Source of the DNA: Warburgia ugandensis | Lineage: Eukaryota > Streptophyta > Magnoliopsida > Canellales > Canellaceae | Length of the DNA stretch: 64,000 nucleotides | NCBI GenBank assembly: GCA_035236585.1 | Contig: CP141136.1 | Coordinates: 55,135,136 to 55,199,135 of the forward strand | Reading direction: 5' to 3' | Shown here: in pieces, positions 22,903 to 34,970 of the stretch | How the letters are laid out: every line of letters starts with the position of its first letter | Numbering within the stretch: the first letter of the stretch is position 1 | Translations under genes and position numbers: made by a program | Notes under the pieces: generated by a model | Databases searched by the model: none | Told to the model about the DNA's origin: nothing | The model's input: only the letters and a program-made list of their open reading frames with translations

Positions 22903-24385
22903 TGATGGGGACCATCATCCCGCGTTGTTTTTTTTATGTTATATTATAGTTTAATTTACTTTGGATATTTACCACTAATGGTATTAGGTTTCTTAGTGTG
23001 TTGTGACTTAAGTAAGGGCAATTTTGTCTTTTTCCTAGATTAGGGTTTGGATGCCCCTAAGATCTTTTTCTCTTTTGTGTAAGATGTTTTTTAATGAATA
23101 ATGAATGAAAATTTCATTAGACTTAGTGGATTTTTCGGTCTAGCTTCTTTCCTATGGGTGTAAAGCCGCATTTGGTTTAAAGTCAAATTACTATTGTGTC
23201 ATCTTATTTTGTAAGTCAATATTTTTCTACCTTGTTTTTTAATGAATGATTTTTGAGCTGTGTGGTTATGTGATTTGCGTCAGTAATAATCTAAAATTCT
23301 TATCCTACATAAATTTCTTGAACCCTAGATCTGAAGCTTAATCATGACTGTCAGTCTATCAAAGGGACGATCTGAATTGAAACTTCTATCGTACTTTTAA
23401 TTGATAGAAATCTAGGGTAGTCTACAGATCCTGTAACTCATTGTGGGCTATGTAGTTAGAGGCATGCCTAGGTGCATGTATTGTGCCTGAATTTTATAAA
23501 GTTGCAGGGGTTTCAGGTGCTAGTGCCTAGGCGTGTGCCTGGGGTGTGCCTAGAGCCTATGTTTAGGGGTGCCTCCTATGCCTAGGCGCAGGTGACGAGC
23601 TGTTAGAACCCCAAACTTCAATTTTTTTTCATTTTTCATCTTCCAACCCTATTTTCTCCTCTTAAGAGCTTATACTGTGGAAACGACCATTCCTCTTCAA
23701 GCTTTTATAGATCTAAGCAAAGAAAAGGTATGGATTTATGAATCTTCCACCTAAAACCCTATTTTTCTATAAAAGATGTAAAAATTAGTACCATTTTTTT
23801 ATTTTTTCATTTTTGGCTTACTTATTTTTATAAATCTTGATGGTTTCTCATTCTATAGGTAGAAAAAAACATTCCATTTGATTTTCTTGTTTGTTTGCTA
23901 TAGATTTAACTTCTTTCTAGTTTTTTTTTTTTTTCAATTTTTTTCATTTAAACAAATAGTTATAGAATTTTGAAAATAATTTTGAAATGAGTTTCATTTT
24001 TTACATTTATTCCTTGAAACAGAATTTTATTCATATATATAACTTCCATTCATAGAAATTCGCATGTTTGAGTAATATTTCATCATAGAATTATGTTTTT
24101 ATATTTTTCTTACTTTTTGGAAAATTTGGGATTTTTATTTTTATAATTCTTAATATTTATTTTTGCACCTTGTGATTCAGGCATGCTCTTAGGCCCTCCA
24201 GGCTCCAGGCGTACCCCTTGCACCTAGTGCGCCTCTAACTACATAGATTGTAAGCTATTCATGCTGATTAAGACTAATTTTCTACATGTTAAAGTACTCG
24301 TTGTAGTTTAATTTATGTTTCTTATTTAAGTTAATCTGGTCTGATCTCAACATATAGATTGGGTCATTTTGCATGTTGTCCTACA
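22903..24385 (+). repeat. 5' LTR of the chromovirus, interrupted by a hAT-like element
   Basis: The segment 23194-23447 plus 24300-24385 aligns with 29448-29802. Shared phrases include ATGATTT.TGAGCTG and TTTTGCATGATGTCCTA-like sequence. Confidence 0.7.
23448..24246. mobile_element. Non-autonomous hAT-like element, copy 1
   Basis: Terminal inverted repeats CTATGTAGTTAGAGGC flank 799 bases with no transposase gene. Flanks ATTGTGGG and ATTGTAAG fit an 8-base duplication with two changes. Subterminal sequence is rich in CCTAGGCG-type motifs and the centre is AT-rich. The same family occurs in opposite orientation at 44522-45556. Confidence 0.7.
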
Positions 24386-24392
24386 TTAAATT

Positions 24393-24401
24393 TGGTATCA
24401 G
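24393..24401 (+). other. Primer-binding site of the chromovirus
   Basis: TTTGGTATCAGAG at 24391-24403 matches the initiator Met-tRNA site, a few bases after the 5' LTR end CCTACA. Confidence 0.7.
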
Positions 24402-24740
24402 AGAATAAGGTTGCTTAGGATCTACATTAGTTTTCATTTGTTACCCCAAAGCCCTGATTTGCATTAGATTTTTTCGTGTTTTGCCGTATCACAAAACACT
24501 TTGCGAAGCGCAATATAGGTCGTCATGCCTCACTGCATTTTAAAGGTCTTGTGTGCTCATTGCATTTAGATTTAGAGCATTGCATATAGGTTTAAGGTGC
24601 TTACCATACAATCGCAGGGTGTTAAGTCAGAAGGTGTCAAGTTGTCATAGTGTATGTCCTCATGTAGTGGTCACTCCTACCAGCCAACGGCTTCACAACT
24701 CAACAAAATCCTTTAGAAAATTCAGGCACAATTAGCTGAG

Positions 24741-25712
24741 TTGAATAATCATGTAATCAGCAAGCATGTTGAAATGACAGCACTTTTAGATGATCAGGGT
24801 TCCCGCATAGAGGCCTTAGAGTCACGACTGAAACCTCTCATAGGTAATGCATGTGCTAGATTGGCAATGCTGGAGCAAGGTAACCATAGAGAAGGTGGTA
24901 ATAACCATCATCGCGATTATGAGCCACATATCGTTGAAAGTTGGGCCTTGAAGTTGTCAAGCTAGAGGCCCCTACCTATGATGGTGAACTAAATCCAAAG
25001 AGATTTCTTTACTAGCTTTTGGATATGGATCATTACTGTGACTGGTATAAAATGTCTAAAGAGGAGCGGGTCTAGTTTGCCAACATTAAAATGATCGGTC
25101 AAGCAAGGCTCTATTGGACCAATTTAGAGCGTCAGCGAGTTGCAACCTTGCGTCCACCCATTTTCACTTGGTACAATGTGAAGGAAAGGCTGACAGAGAA
25201 ATTTGTTCCCTTGTCCTACCATTTTAGGTTACTAGATCAGTGGAAAAACCTATGTCAAAGAGGTTTGTCTGTCATTTTATACATTACTTGGTTTGATGAG
25301 TTTATGATGAGGTGCAATGTAAGGGAGGATCCCTATGTGACTGTCTAGGTTTAGGATGGGCCTTTGTCCTGAGCTCTAGAAAGAACTCATTCCCCATGAT
25401 ATAAATTCCTTGGATCATGGCTATTGGAATGTGCATGAATTAGAGTAGTATCTCAAGCTACAATCCATTAAGCAATATGAATTCATGTCTAAATCCACAT
25501 TTGGGAGTCAACAACTTGATATACAAGTGACTGTTGCGTCCAATGTTGATAAAGGAAAGGTTGTGTCAGTAGAGAGTTCAAGGGTAAGTAGTAACACCAG
25601 GTGTTATCAATGTCAAGGGTTTGGGCATGTTTCTGCACAATGGCCTTCTAGAGGCCCCTTTAAATCCCTGTTTATAGAGAGTGAGGATGTCGACAATGAG
25701 CATCAAGGGTAG
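24741..25712 (+). pseudogene. Gag of the chromovirus
   Basis: Reads as a coiled-coil start (LDDQGSRIEALESRL), then the gag core with MIGQARLYWTNLERQR and PLSYHFRLLDQW. A CCHC-type knuckle follows: CYQCQGFGHVSAQW, with the last Cys replaced by Trp. Stops at about 24963, 25015, 25072 and 25346 break it. Confidence 0.7.
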
Positions 25713-25789
25713 CTAGAGGAGGTTTTATGAGCCCGTTGATGAAGCCAGGAATAATGAGGCCCTCTAGGCGAACAATTAGAGAGTTATTA

Positions 25790-27800
25790 TAGTGCGGAGA
25801 CATGTGGGACCCATAGGGAGTAATACCTCGTGTGTGATGGTAGTTAGGTGTGCTATCACACACCCTAAGGGTGGTGATGATAGGTGTAGGAAGAACATTT
25901 TTCATACATATGTCAAGAGTGGCAAAAAGAATTTTAAAGTTATCAATAGTGGGAATTGCATAAATATAATTTCCATCCATGCTATCTCCTGCTTAGGATT
26001 TTCTCCCCTTCCCCACCCTAGACCTTATAGAGTTGAGTGGGTTGATGCTTCTTCATCACTTTTAGTTACTCAGAGGTGTCAGGTTTCCATTAAATTTCTA
26101 ATATATAAGAACACCTTGTGGTGTGATGTGGTACTTATGGATGCATGTCACATTATCTTAAGCATGCCATGGCTTTTGATATGGACGTTACTATTTATGG
26201 CCGGTCTAATTCGTGTTCTTTCTTGCATGACGGCGAGAGGATCTGACTCAATCTTCTACCACTTAAAGCACCACTTGAGTAGAAAGAAGGTAACACTAGA
26301 GTAGTCGTGGAGGGCAAGGCGAAGGCTAAAGGCCTACACATTATTAGTGCTGCCGCATTTGTTAGTGACGTTAGATATGAGTCTTTCTTCTTTGCCCTAG
26401 TGGCTAAAGAGACCCCATCGCTGCCAACTCTGAAGTACCTTAGCAAGGAAACACCCGTTCTACATAAGTATGAGGATATTTTTCCTAATGATTTACCAAA
26501 TGAGCCACCTTCCATGAGGGATATTCAGCACCATATTGATATGATCTCTAGATCGAGTCTTTCGAACCTTCCCCACTACAGAATGAATCTCACTGAACAT
26601 GTTAAGTTGAAGAAACAGGTGGATGAATTATTAAAGAAAGGTTTCATTCAGGAGAGCTTGAGTCCTTGTGCCTTACCCGCGTTACTCACATTGAAGAAAA
26701 ATGGGCCATGGAAGATGTGTGTGGATAGTGAGCTATTAATAAAATCATGGTCAAGTATAGATTTCCCATATCGAGGCTAGACGATATGGTGGACATGATG
26801 GTGGGTGCCATGATCTTTTCAAGGATTGACCTTAAGAGTGACTATCACTAGGTCCGTATTCATTGAGAGGATGAGTGAAAGACTGCCTTCAAGACAAAGG
26901 ATTGTTTATATGAGTGGATGGCCATGCCTTTTCGGCTTTCGGATGCCCCTAGTACATTCATGAGGATCATGACATATGTGCTGAGGTCATTTATCGACAA
27001 GTTCCTGGTCGTGTACTTCGACGACATCTTGATCTATAGTCAAACCCAGGAACAACACTTCATCCACTTCAGGCAGTTCTATGAGATGTTAAGGATAGAG
27101 AAGCTATATACAAATCTTAAGAAATGTTCAAGTTATCTTCTTAGGATTTGTTGTTTCTTCTCAGGGCATCTTGGCTGACCCAAAGGAGGTGAGGTCCATC
27201 ATGGGGTGGAACCAGCCACAAAATATTCACAAGGTCCGCAGTTTCTATGGGTTAGGGACCTTTTATCATCGTTTCATCTTTGGGTTCAGTTCCATTGTGA
27301 CTCTCATCATCGATTGCATGAAGAAGGGGGAGCTTAAATAGACGAATGCTACGTCTAAAGAGGTCAAAGAAATCGAAGTGGCATGCTATGCATCTAGTTT
27401 AGGTGTGGGAGGAGATCTAAGTCAAGAGAGTCATTTCTTAACATTTTTCAATGAGAAATTAAATGACGCACTGCAAAAATACTCTACATATGACAAGTTC
27501 TAGACAATCATTCAAGCATTACGACATTGGAGGCATTACTTATTGTCGAACAAATTTGTCTTGTTTCTGATCATGAGGCCCTGTGATACCTCAGCTCTCA
27601 AAAGAAATTAAACTCGTGGCACGCCAAATAGGTTAAATTTCTTCGAGAATATTCATTTTTGCTTAAGCACAAGACAGGGGTTGAGAATAAACCTACAAAT
27701 ACATTGAGTCATAAGTTGGCATTACTATGCACCTTACGAGTTGAGGTCACTAGGTTTGAGAGTTTGAGATAGGATTATTCATCATATCTAGATTTTGGAG
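25790..27800 (+). pseudogene. Protease, RT and RNase H region of the chromovirus
   Basis: The protease part reads WCDVVLMDACHIILSMPW near 26120-26180. RT begins around PPSMRDIQHHIDMI, passes LKKQVDELLKKGFIQE and reaches the catalytic YFDDILIYS at about 27013. A frameshift falls near 26740 and stops near 26850. RNase H traces (about 27380-27720) are weak. The catalytic YxDD motif is intact, but no continuous protein is possible. Confidence 0.65.
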
Positions 27801-27879
27801 AGATTTACACATCAATGATTGAAGGTTAGATACGTAGTGTTAGGGACTACTTCCTGCAGGATGGATATTTGTTTAAAGG

Positions 27880-28320
27880 CCTTCGTTTGTGTACTCCCCG
27901 TACTTGAGAGATTTTCTCATTTGGGAGCTCCACGCAGGTGGGGTTGCTCACCATTGCAGTTGTGATAAGACAATTGTCCTTGTCTCTGATATGTTCTATT
28001 GACCTAGTCTCCAGTGGAATGGTGCCAATATCATTGGACAATTCCATATTTGTCAATTGGCAAAGTGGCGGATTAGTTTAAATAATGAGAAATATAAATT
28101 TGCTACTGAGTGGCACAGATGATATAAGGAATATTAACCAGGTGATCATGTCATGGTTCGCATGAGACCTGAACAATTTTCACAGAGAGTCGCTCGAAAA
28201 TTATAGGTTCCTAGAACCAATCCCTTTCGAGTACTAAGGAGGGTAGGGGAGAATACTTATATCATGGATCTTCCTCCTCATTGGAGAATTAGTTCAACTT
28301 TTAATGTGGGGGATCTAGTT
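27880..28320 (+). pseudogene. Integrase remnants of the chromovirus
   Basis: Traces of the zinc-binding start (WELHAGGVAHHCSCDKT, frame broken) join almost directly to the C-terminal part (NEKYKFATEWHR, then RVARKL and NPFRVLRRVGENTYIMDLPP). The central DDE catalytic domain is deleted. Confidence 0.5.
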
Positions 28321-28500
28321 CCTTTTTGTCACTCCACCAGTTCACCCATTAATCCTAGACTTAATCCTAACTCTGACCTGAGCACTGATCCTAGTTAGCC
28401 CATCTAGAGCCATTGGCCCCATGCAGCCATTACCTCCGCAACCACATGTTCGTCTCATAAAAGAACAATCAGAGGACATACTTAACAATTAGGTAGTAAC

Positions 28501-29447
28501 TCTGCCAATGCTGGTCCCCAACCTGGATGAAAAAGGACGGTCTTGCATCAGGTTCCAGCTGGTAAGAAAGAAGTTGAAGATGATTTTTTTATTTCTTTCC
28601 TACTTGCAAATGAATATACATTTGTAAATTAGTTTTGTAAGTAAGAAATGAAAATTATCTCCAGCTTCTTAAAAGTATGGAAACCCTAACATGACATGAA
28701 TCAAAAACTAACATTCCCTCAAGCTAAGGCATTTCGCATAAGCGATGCATACATCGGATCCAAGGTGAGGTGAGAAATGGGCAAAGGTTGCTAGAGTATT
28801 CCCCCAAAAGCGATGCACTACATCGGATCCCGAGTGTAGTAGAAAGTAGGACAGGGTTGCTAGAGCGTCCCCTGGGAAGCGACGCACTACATCAGAACCT
28901 AGGTGTAGTGAAAAGTAGGCATGGGTTCATAGCATGGAGTTCTAGAAGTCCACGGGTAAATAGGATATCTCAAGAGCATAAGATTCATTTCGTCACATGG
29001 AATATAGGGACATTGACAGGTAAGAGTTTAGAGTCAGTAGATACGATAAAATGTAGGAGAGTCAACATCGCTTGTATCCAAGAAACCAAGTGAAAAGGGG
29101 CTAAAACTAGAGAAATCTATGGGTATAAACTCTGGTATGTAAGAAAGGATAATAACATAAATGGCGTAAGAATAATAGTGGATAAAGAATTAAAGGATAA
29201 GATTGTAGATGTTAAAAGAGTTAGTGATAGAATTATAATAATAAAACTTATTCTAGGAGAGCAGATCATAAATGTTATAAGTGCATATGCATCACAAGTA
29301 GGGTTAGAAGATATAATCAAGAAACAATTTTGGGAAATGAGGATGTTGAGATGGATGAGTGGCAAACAAGAAAGGGTAGAACTAGGAATTAAAACATTAG
29401 AGGAAACTTAAGGGTATCACCATCTCAACATCCTCATTTCCCAAGCC
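28501..29447 (+). mobile_element. RTE-type LINE, copy A, internally deleted
   Basis: Starts TCTGCCAATGCTGG, matching the 5' end of the copy at 50263. It has one leader hairpin unit and three 69-base N-terminal units, then endonuclease sequence (TWNIGTLTGKSLE, NIACIQETK). At about 29338 it jumps from the endonuclease domain to the C-terminal segment RMLRWMSGK. It ends with an inverted copy of that junction (29420-29443 against 29331-29354). It sits where the start of the chromovirus 3' LTR should be. Confidence 0.75.
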
Positions 29448-29802
29448 AAATTACTATTGTTTCATCCTGTTCTATAAGTTAGTATTTTTTTTACCTTGTC
29501 TTTTAACGGATGATTTCTGAGCTGCTTGTGGTTATGCGATCTATGTCAGTAATGATCCAAAATTCTTATCCTGCATTAAATTCCTCAACCATAGATCCGA
29601 AGCTTAGTCAGGATTGTTCATCAATTAGGGACAATTCGGATTGAGACTTCGATCTTACCTTTAAGCAGTAGAAACCTGGGGTAGTTTTCAGATCCTATTA
29701 CTCGTTGTAGGCTCATCGTAGTTTAATTTATGTTTTCTTATTTAGGTTAATTCTGATTTGATTTCGGCATATAGATTTGATCATTTTGCATGATGTCCTA
29801 TA
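29448..29802 (+). repeat. 3' LTR of the chromovirus, 5' part missing
   Basis: Aligns with 23180-23447 and 24300-24385 of the 5' LTR. It lacks the hAT-like insert and roughly the first 280 bases. Confidence 0.7.
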
Positions 29803-32105
29803 TTTACTTTTTACATAGCTATGCTTTGGGATTGTTTTTGGCTGTTCCACTTGTTTGCTTTCTTTATTTTACAACGTGCTTGGTTTGACTGATCCCATCA
29901 TGATTGGTGGTACTTTGTCTCTATTTTTATTCATATATATAACATAAATTTTCAATAGATTTTGTGTGGAGATTGCTTTTCTGTAGGCTACCATGGTTAA
30001 CTAGTTTTGCAGTCCCAATTAAAATCCTAAATGTAGCTAATCCTTGGTCAAGAGGGAACTTTGTGGTTGTCTATTGACTGACATTGATGTCACCATCATT
30101 TATTCCTTGCTTTATACTAAATGATAATAGAGGTTATGCATCATTCCTTCTGTCGACAGTAGTTATTTCAGGCTGTTTTCTTCATGCAGCGACTTCATTT
30201 CATTCATGTAACTGGTTCATTTATTAAATTGTATCCAGCATCTTTGTTTAGTTATGACAATTGCTTATTGCCATTGCAAGGTTCTAGTAGGAAAGAATAG
30301 ATCAGGAAAGAAGGTACTTGGATATAAGCATGTGCATATCTGCATCTTGAGTTGGCTGCTTCCTTCTATAACGTCTCACTTCTTTGCTCTTGTTCTTTTC
30401 AAAACTAATACCTAGGACTTTACTGTCGCATTTTATTTTTTCTTTCTTTAAATGGTGGAAGAACTCTACTGAGAGCAACAATCATCACACAGCAACAGCC
30501 AAAAGATCTCACTAAGGAATTGCTGCAAGGAACCAGCGCCTCTTGAACCACTTGCTCCAAATCAGCTCATCAACCACTTGTTTTGCATTAAAAGATGCTA
30601 AAATGGACTTTGAAAGATGCTAACTTGGACTTTATCACAACTTCAGGGTACTTCTTTCTACTGTCAAAAAATCCCTGAGTTTGCCTTGGCTGAGTTCTTG
30701 TCCTGCCTGAGCTTTTAAAATTGCTCCTTCATCCACTGAGACATATGGAAGATAGGTAAGTTTGCTATGGAGAACCTTACCAATCTCCTTCTAAGGATCA
30801 CATATCTCCTTCTGCTGGCAACTTCAAAATGCTTAAACCTAGGACCTGAAGCTTTCATAGAGCTTTTGCAAGCAATGAAAGACCAAGATAAGAGTTGAGC
30901 AAGTTACTAGAATTGAAATCCCTAGAATTCCTGCTAATTAAATTACAAAAATCCTAAACTCTTAACCTGGTTAATAGAGCATTTAGAGTGGATTTGGAGT
31001 CTTTTGATCTCTTCAGCCACTTCCAAAAGACTTTTGAGGAGAGAAATGAAGTAGAGTAGGATGCTTGAGATTTGAGCTTTTATTCAAGTAATACCCCATC
31101 CAGATAAACTTTGTCTTTCATTAAGCCTACTTCCTCTTCATGCATTCCACCATGAAAAGTGTTAGAGGCAATCTGCAAAGCAAGAGGTCAGCTAGGATGG
31201 TTGATAGGGATTTTATCTTAACTACAAGAAGACTTACATCTGAGATCTTCTAATCAATCTTCCCTGAAATTGGTATACAGCTAGGTAAAATTTCTCACAT
31301 TGTCTTTCAAGTTGGAAATCCTTAAATGCCCTTGAGGTTCCTAGTGTGCTTCACCAAGTTGCTTCTAAAAAATAAGCATTTCGTCTGCAGTTTGGAGGTG
31401 TGAGATTTACTAAAGTTCTTCTTCACCTAATAAAGAAAACTTTCATTCAGATCTCCCTCTGCCATCTTTCTATTACCATGTTGAGAATATTCCTACCATT
31501 GTAAATAGGAAGGTAGAGAAGTTGCCTTGTCTAAATTCTCTAGAGCTCTTAGAATGTCCCCTCTCCACCATCTTGGACAGTGATGCTAATGGTAACGACA
31601 TGCATACCATGATCTGATTCTCCATCTTGATCCCCAACTAAATAACAAGCCATCCACTCCTAGGTTTTTCCATGCTATTTGTTTAAGATTCTTTACTCGA
31701 CTATCTATTCTGGCTTGAATTTTGTTTGTCTATTGTTTCTATTATTCATGCCAGTAGGTCAGTGTCTTGAGTGCGTGGTGGAATTTTGACCTGCTTAATC
31801 ATTGTTTTATGCTGGCTGCCTGACTTAGTTTTTTAGAACATGGGATGATAATTGATAGTCTAGATTTTGCACCTCATCTTGTTTGATAAGAACTTTGTAT
31901 TCCCTTACACCCTTTAGTTATCTATGAACATTGTATTACCATAAACCTGTTGTTGGTGACCTTGCAGTCCTGGAATTTATACTGTGGGCATTTTGCTTTC
32001 TGTTGATGAAGTGGCATATAATTGTGGGCACCATTTCTTTTATATTCTGACATGTTTCCCTTTTCATAACCATTGACAGTCATACTGGTGGTGCTTTAAT
32101 TTTAG
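29803..32105. other. TRM1 intron sequence
   Basis: No recognised coding sequence or element. T-rich and intron-like, ending in a usable acceptor TTTTAG at 32105. Confidence 0.45.
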
Positions 32106-32245
32106 GTTCATCTTGATCCTTATGGGTCACCGTCTCTGTTCTTGGACTCTGCGGTTCAGCCCGTTATTGATGGAGGCATGTTAATGTGCACATCTACTGA
32201 TATGGCTGTTCTATGTGGAGGTAATGGGGAGGTCTGCTATTCTAA
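32106..32245 (+). pseudogene. TRM1: TRM1 relic, catalytic-core exon
   Basis: Intact 140-base exon with acceptor TTTTAG and donor TCTAA/GTGAGG. Reads [19 protein letters not shown], then [18 protein letters not shown]. The DPYGSP motif is the family's catalytic-pocket signature; the usual D before L is H here. Confidence 0.85.
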
Positions 32246-32342
32246 GTGAGGTTTATCCTTCATGCTATTCATATAAAATTCTGATGTGTTTATGATTATC
32301 TGATTATTGGATGTTGTATTCTAAGAATTAATTATGATCTAG

Positions 32343-32415
32343 ATACGGTTCATACCCCTTTGAGAGGAAAATAGTGTCATGAAATGGCTCTGGGATTGTT
32401 CTTGCAAGCATTGAG
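32343..32415 (+). pseudogene. TRM1: TRM1 relic, exon after the core
   Basis: Joins in phase with the previous exon to read KYGSYP. A TAG at the expected KYCHEMAL position and a one-base loss before LASIE break it. Donor GAG/GTACTT at 32415/32416. Confidence 0.75.
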
Positions 32416-32454
32416 GTACTTCTCTAAGTCCACATCTATCTATCTATTATTACT

Positions 32455-32455
<1 letters not shown>

Positions 32456-32507
<52 letters not shown>
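32456..32507. repeat. (TA)n(GA)n microsatellite
   Basis: About 18 bases TA then about 34 bases GA, just left of the Tekay-like fragment. Confidence 0.9.
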
Positions 32508-32509
<2 letters not shown>

Positions 32510-32580
32510 ATAACTTTAGGATATTAATCTGTAGGACAACCGAGCGCTGATCTTCTACTCCTGTATTTAAATATATAGCC

Positions 32581-34075
32581 ATGCAAATCGCTACAAGCAC
32601 TACATTGTTCTTGTCCAAGGGGGGTCAGGCATTTCTAGCAACAGTGATTTCCTTAGATGTTGAACAACCCAGGATAACAAAAATTGAAGTAGTCAAGGAA
32701 TTCCAAGATGTTTTTCCTGAAGAGCTACCACGATTACCCCCACATAGAGAAATTGAGTTTACCATTGAAGTAATTCCTAGTACTACTCCAATTTCTAAAG
32801 CACCTTATAGGATGGCCCTAGCAGAGTTGAAAGGTCAATTGCAAGAATTGTTAGACAAAGGGTTTGTTAGACCAAGTAGTTCACCATGGGGAGCACCAGT
32901 AATATTTGTGAAGAAGAAGGATGGGTCTATGAGATTATGCATTGATTATAGAATGTTGAACCGTATCACAGTGAAAAATAAGTATCCCTTGCCTCTCATT
33001 GATGATCTCTTTGATGAACTCCAATCTACTAAGGTCTTTTTTAAAATTGACCTTAGATCAAGATATCATCAATTGCGTATTAAGGATGAAGACACGCCCA
33101 AGTTAGCATTTAGAACTCAATATGGGCATTATGAGTTTCTAGTCATGTCTTTTGAGGTGACCAATGCACCAACAGTGTTTATGGATTTGATGAATAGAAT
33201 CTTCAAGGAATTTTTGAATAAATTTGTGATTGTATTTATTGACGATATATTGATTTACTCTACCAGTATCAAAGAACATCAAGAATACTTACGAATTGTA
33301 CTAAATACCCTCAGAACACAAACTATTTGGTGAATTTAGTAAGTGTGAATTCTGGTTAGAGAAGGTCAATTTCATGGGTCATGTAATTTCCAGGAATGGA
33401 GTAGAAGTGGACCCTACCAAGATTGAAGCAGTAATGAATTGGGTACGTAGTTTTCTTATTCTAGCTAGATACTACCGTAGATTCATTCAAGGATTTTCTC
33501 GTATAGCTCTTCTTTTGACTTCCTTGACAAGAAATGGGGTACAATTCACTTGGACAGAAGAATGTGAAAATGGTTTTCAGGATCTAAAGAAAAGGTTAAC
33601 CACAGCACCAATATTGACTTTGCCATATGGAAGTGGAGGATATGAAATATACTGTGATGCTTCAAGCAAAGGGTTAGGGGGTGTGTTGATGAAAAATGGG
33701 AAGGTCATTGCTTATGCATCTAGACAATTGAAGAAACATGAAATAAATTACGCAGTACATGACCTAGAATTGGCAGCTATAGTTTTTGCATTGAAAATTT
33801 GGAGACATTATTTGTATGGAGAAAAATTCAATGTATTCACAGATCATAAAAGTCTTAAATACATCTTCACTCAGGCTGATTTGAACATGACACAAAGAAG
33901 ATGGATAGAGTATATCAAAGACTACGATTTTTCCATCCAATACCATCTTGGAAAAGCAAATGTAGTAGCTGATGCATTAAGTAGACAGCTAAGAGCTTTA
34001 CTCACAAACATCACAATTAAATTAGCTGTTGTAGAAAGAGTCCTTAAAGCCCAAGAAGAAGATACAACAACTTAG
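32581..34075 (+). pseudogene. Reverse transcriptase and RNase H of the Tekay-like fragment
   Basis: RT reads [38 protein letters not shown] and the catalytic FIDDILIYS near 33237. A frameshift near 33330 separates the last RT part ([16 protein letters not shown]). RNase H follows with [40 protein letters not shown] and VADALSR, so its four acidic positions look present. No integrase follows. Fairly well preserved, so it is a younger insertion than the chromovirus. Confidence 0.85.
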
Positions 34076-34099
34076 GAGTTGTGTAAAAAGAAAGGATTT

Positions 34100-34839
34100 A
34101 TTAGTGGTGAAAGTCCTATCTCCCCATATGGGCAGTGGCTGTCTTGTCTCCCCATATGGGCAGTGACATAATATTTTTCACCGTGGTATCAGTGGTGAAC
34201 AGGGCAGTTATCCGAGCGCGCTAGTACGAATCAGACTGTAGCATGGTAGCCCTTTGATTATTTTGCACTATGATGTATATGAGAGTAGGCATAGTGAAAT
34301 GCCTTATGTTTTAGCATAATGAAATGCTAGGTAATTGTATATTACTAATATTTCCCAAGAAGGGAAATTCCCAGTGTAGGATTAGTTGAAATACTGAATT
34401 TTCAAAATGGAGAGAATTGATCAGCTTAGTTGGGAATGATATTTGGCTATTTTCATAAATTAAACTGATTTACCCATGTATAGTATGTATGTATATGGAT
34501 GTACATATATTATAAAATAAGGAGTAGAGACATGAATATGTTTAGGGATAACGGGATTATGAAGTATTAGAATTATATTGTCAATTATTATGCTTCTTGA
34601 ATCCCCTACTAAGCATTGCTTGCTGAGATATTGTAAATGTTGCAATGTTTACAATATCTCAGATACAGGGAAGGAGAGTTAGGAGCTCAAGACGATAGAA
34701 GACTTGAAGAGCATAATCTTCAAGGTATACCCCTTGAAGACATGTATTTTGCTTTGTTTTGCAAAATTTTTTTACTATTAAGGGCCCTGCCTTTCAAAAA
34801 TATATTGCAAAACATGTTACAAAAACCCAGGTCGTCACA
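34100..34839 (+). repeat. 3' part of a Tekay-like LTR
   Basis: Matches 5690-6693 of the solo LTR, including TTTTTCACCGTGGTAT, CATGGTAG.CCTTTGAT and the terminal GGTCGTCACA. TCTCCCCATATGGGCAGTG is duplicated at its left edge. Confidence 0.75.
34624..34661 (+). promoter_or_regulatory. Perfect hairpin in the LTR
   Basis: TGAGATATTGTAAA and TTTACAATATCTCA form a 14-base stem with a 10-base loop, about 180 bases before the LTR end. Confidence 0.7.
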
Positions 34840-34840
34840 G

Positions 34841-34854
34841 TTGGTATTAGAGCC
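34841..34854 (+). other. Primer-binding site of the Tekay-like fragment
   Basis: TTGGTATTAGAGCC follows the LTR end GTCACA by one base. It is close to the initiator Met-tRNA complement. Confidence 0.8.
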
Positions 34855-34970
34855 ATTCATCCAGTCGCAGTACAGTACAAATATGTCCAAAAGAGAGATT
34901 ATAATCCAAGTCTAGATTAAGATAGAAGTAGTTGTATAGAGGTTTGATAGAAATTTTGGTTTATGAGCAG

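Larger units (their letters stand above)
22903..29802 (+). mobile_element. Ty3/Gypsy chromovirus-like element in the TRM1 intron
   Basis: 5' LTR 22903-24385 (about 680 bases without the hAT-like insert); primer site at 24393; gag, protease, RT and parts of RNase H and integrase follow in order on the plus strand; the 3' LTR is partial (29448-29802). Flanks TTTAT (22898-22902) and TTTAC (29803-29807) are a plausible 5-base duplication with one change. The integrase catalytic core is missing and many frames are broken. The start of the 3' LTR is replaced by a LINE. Reina-like by gag and RT style, but the subclade is uncertain. Confidence 0.7.
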
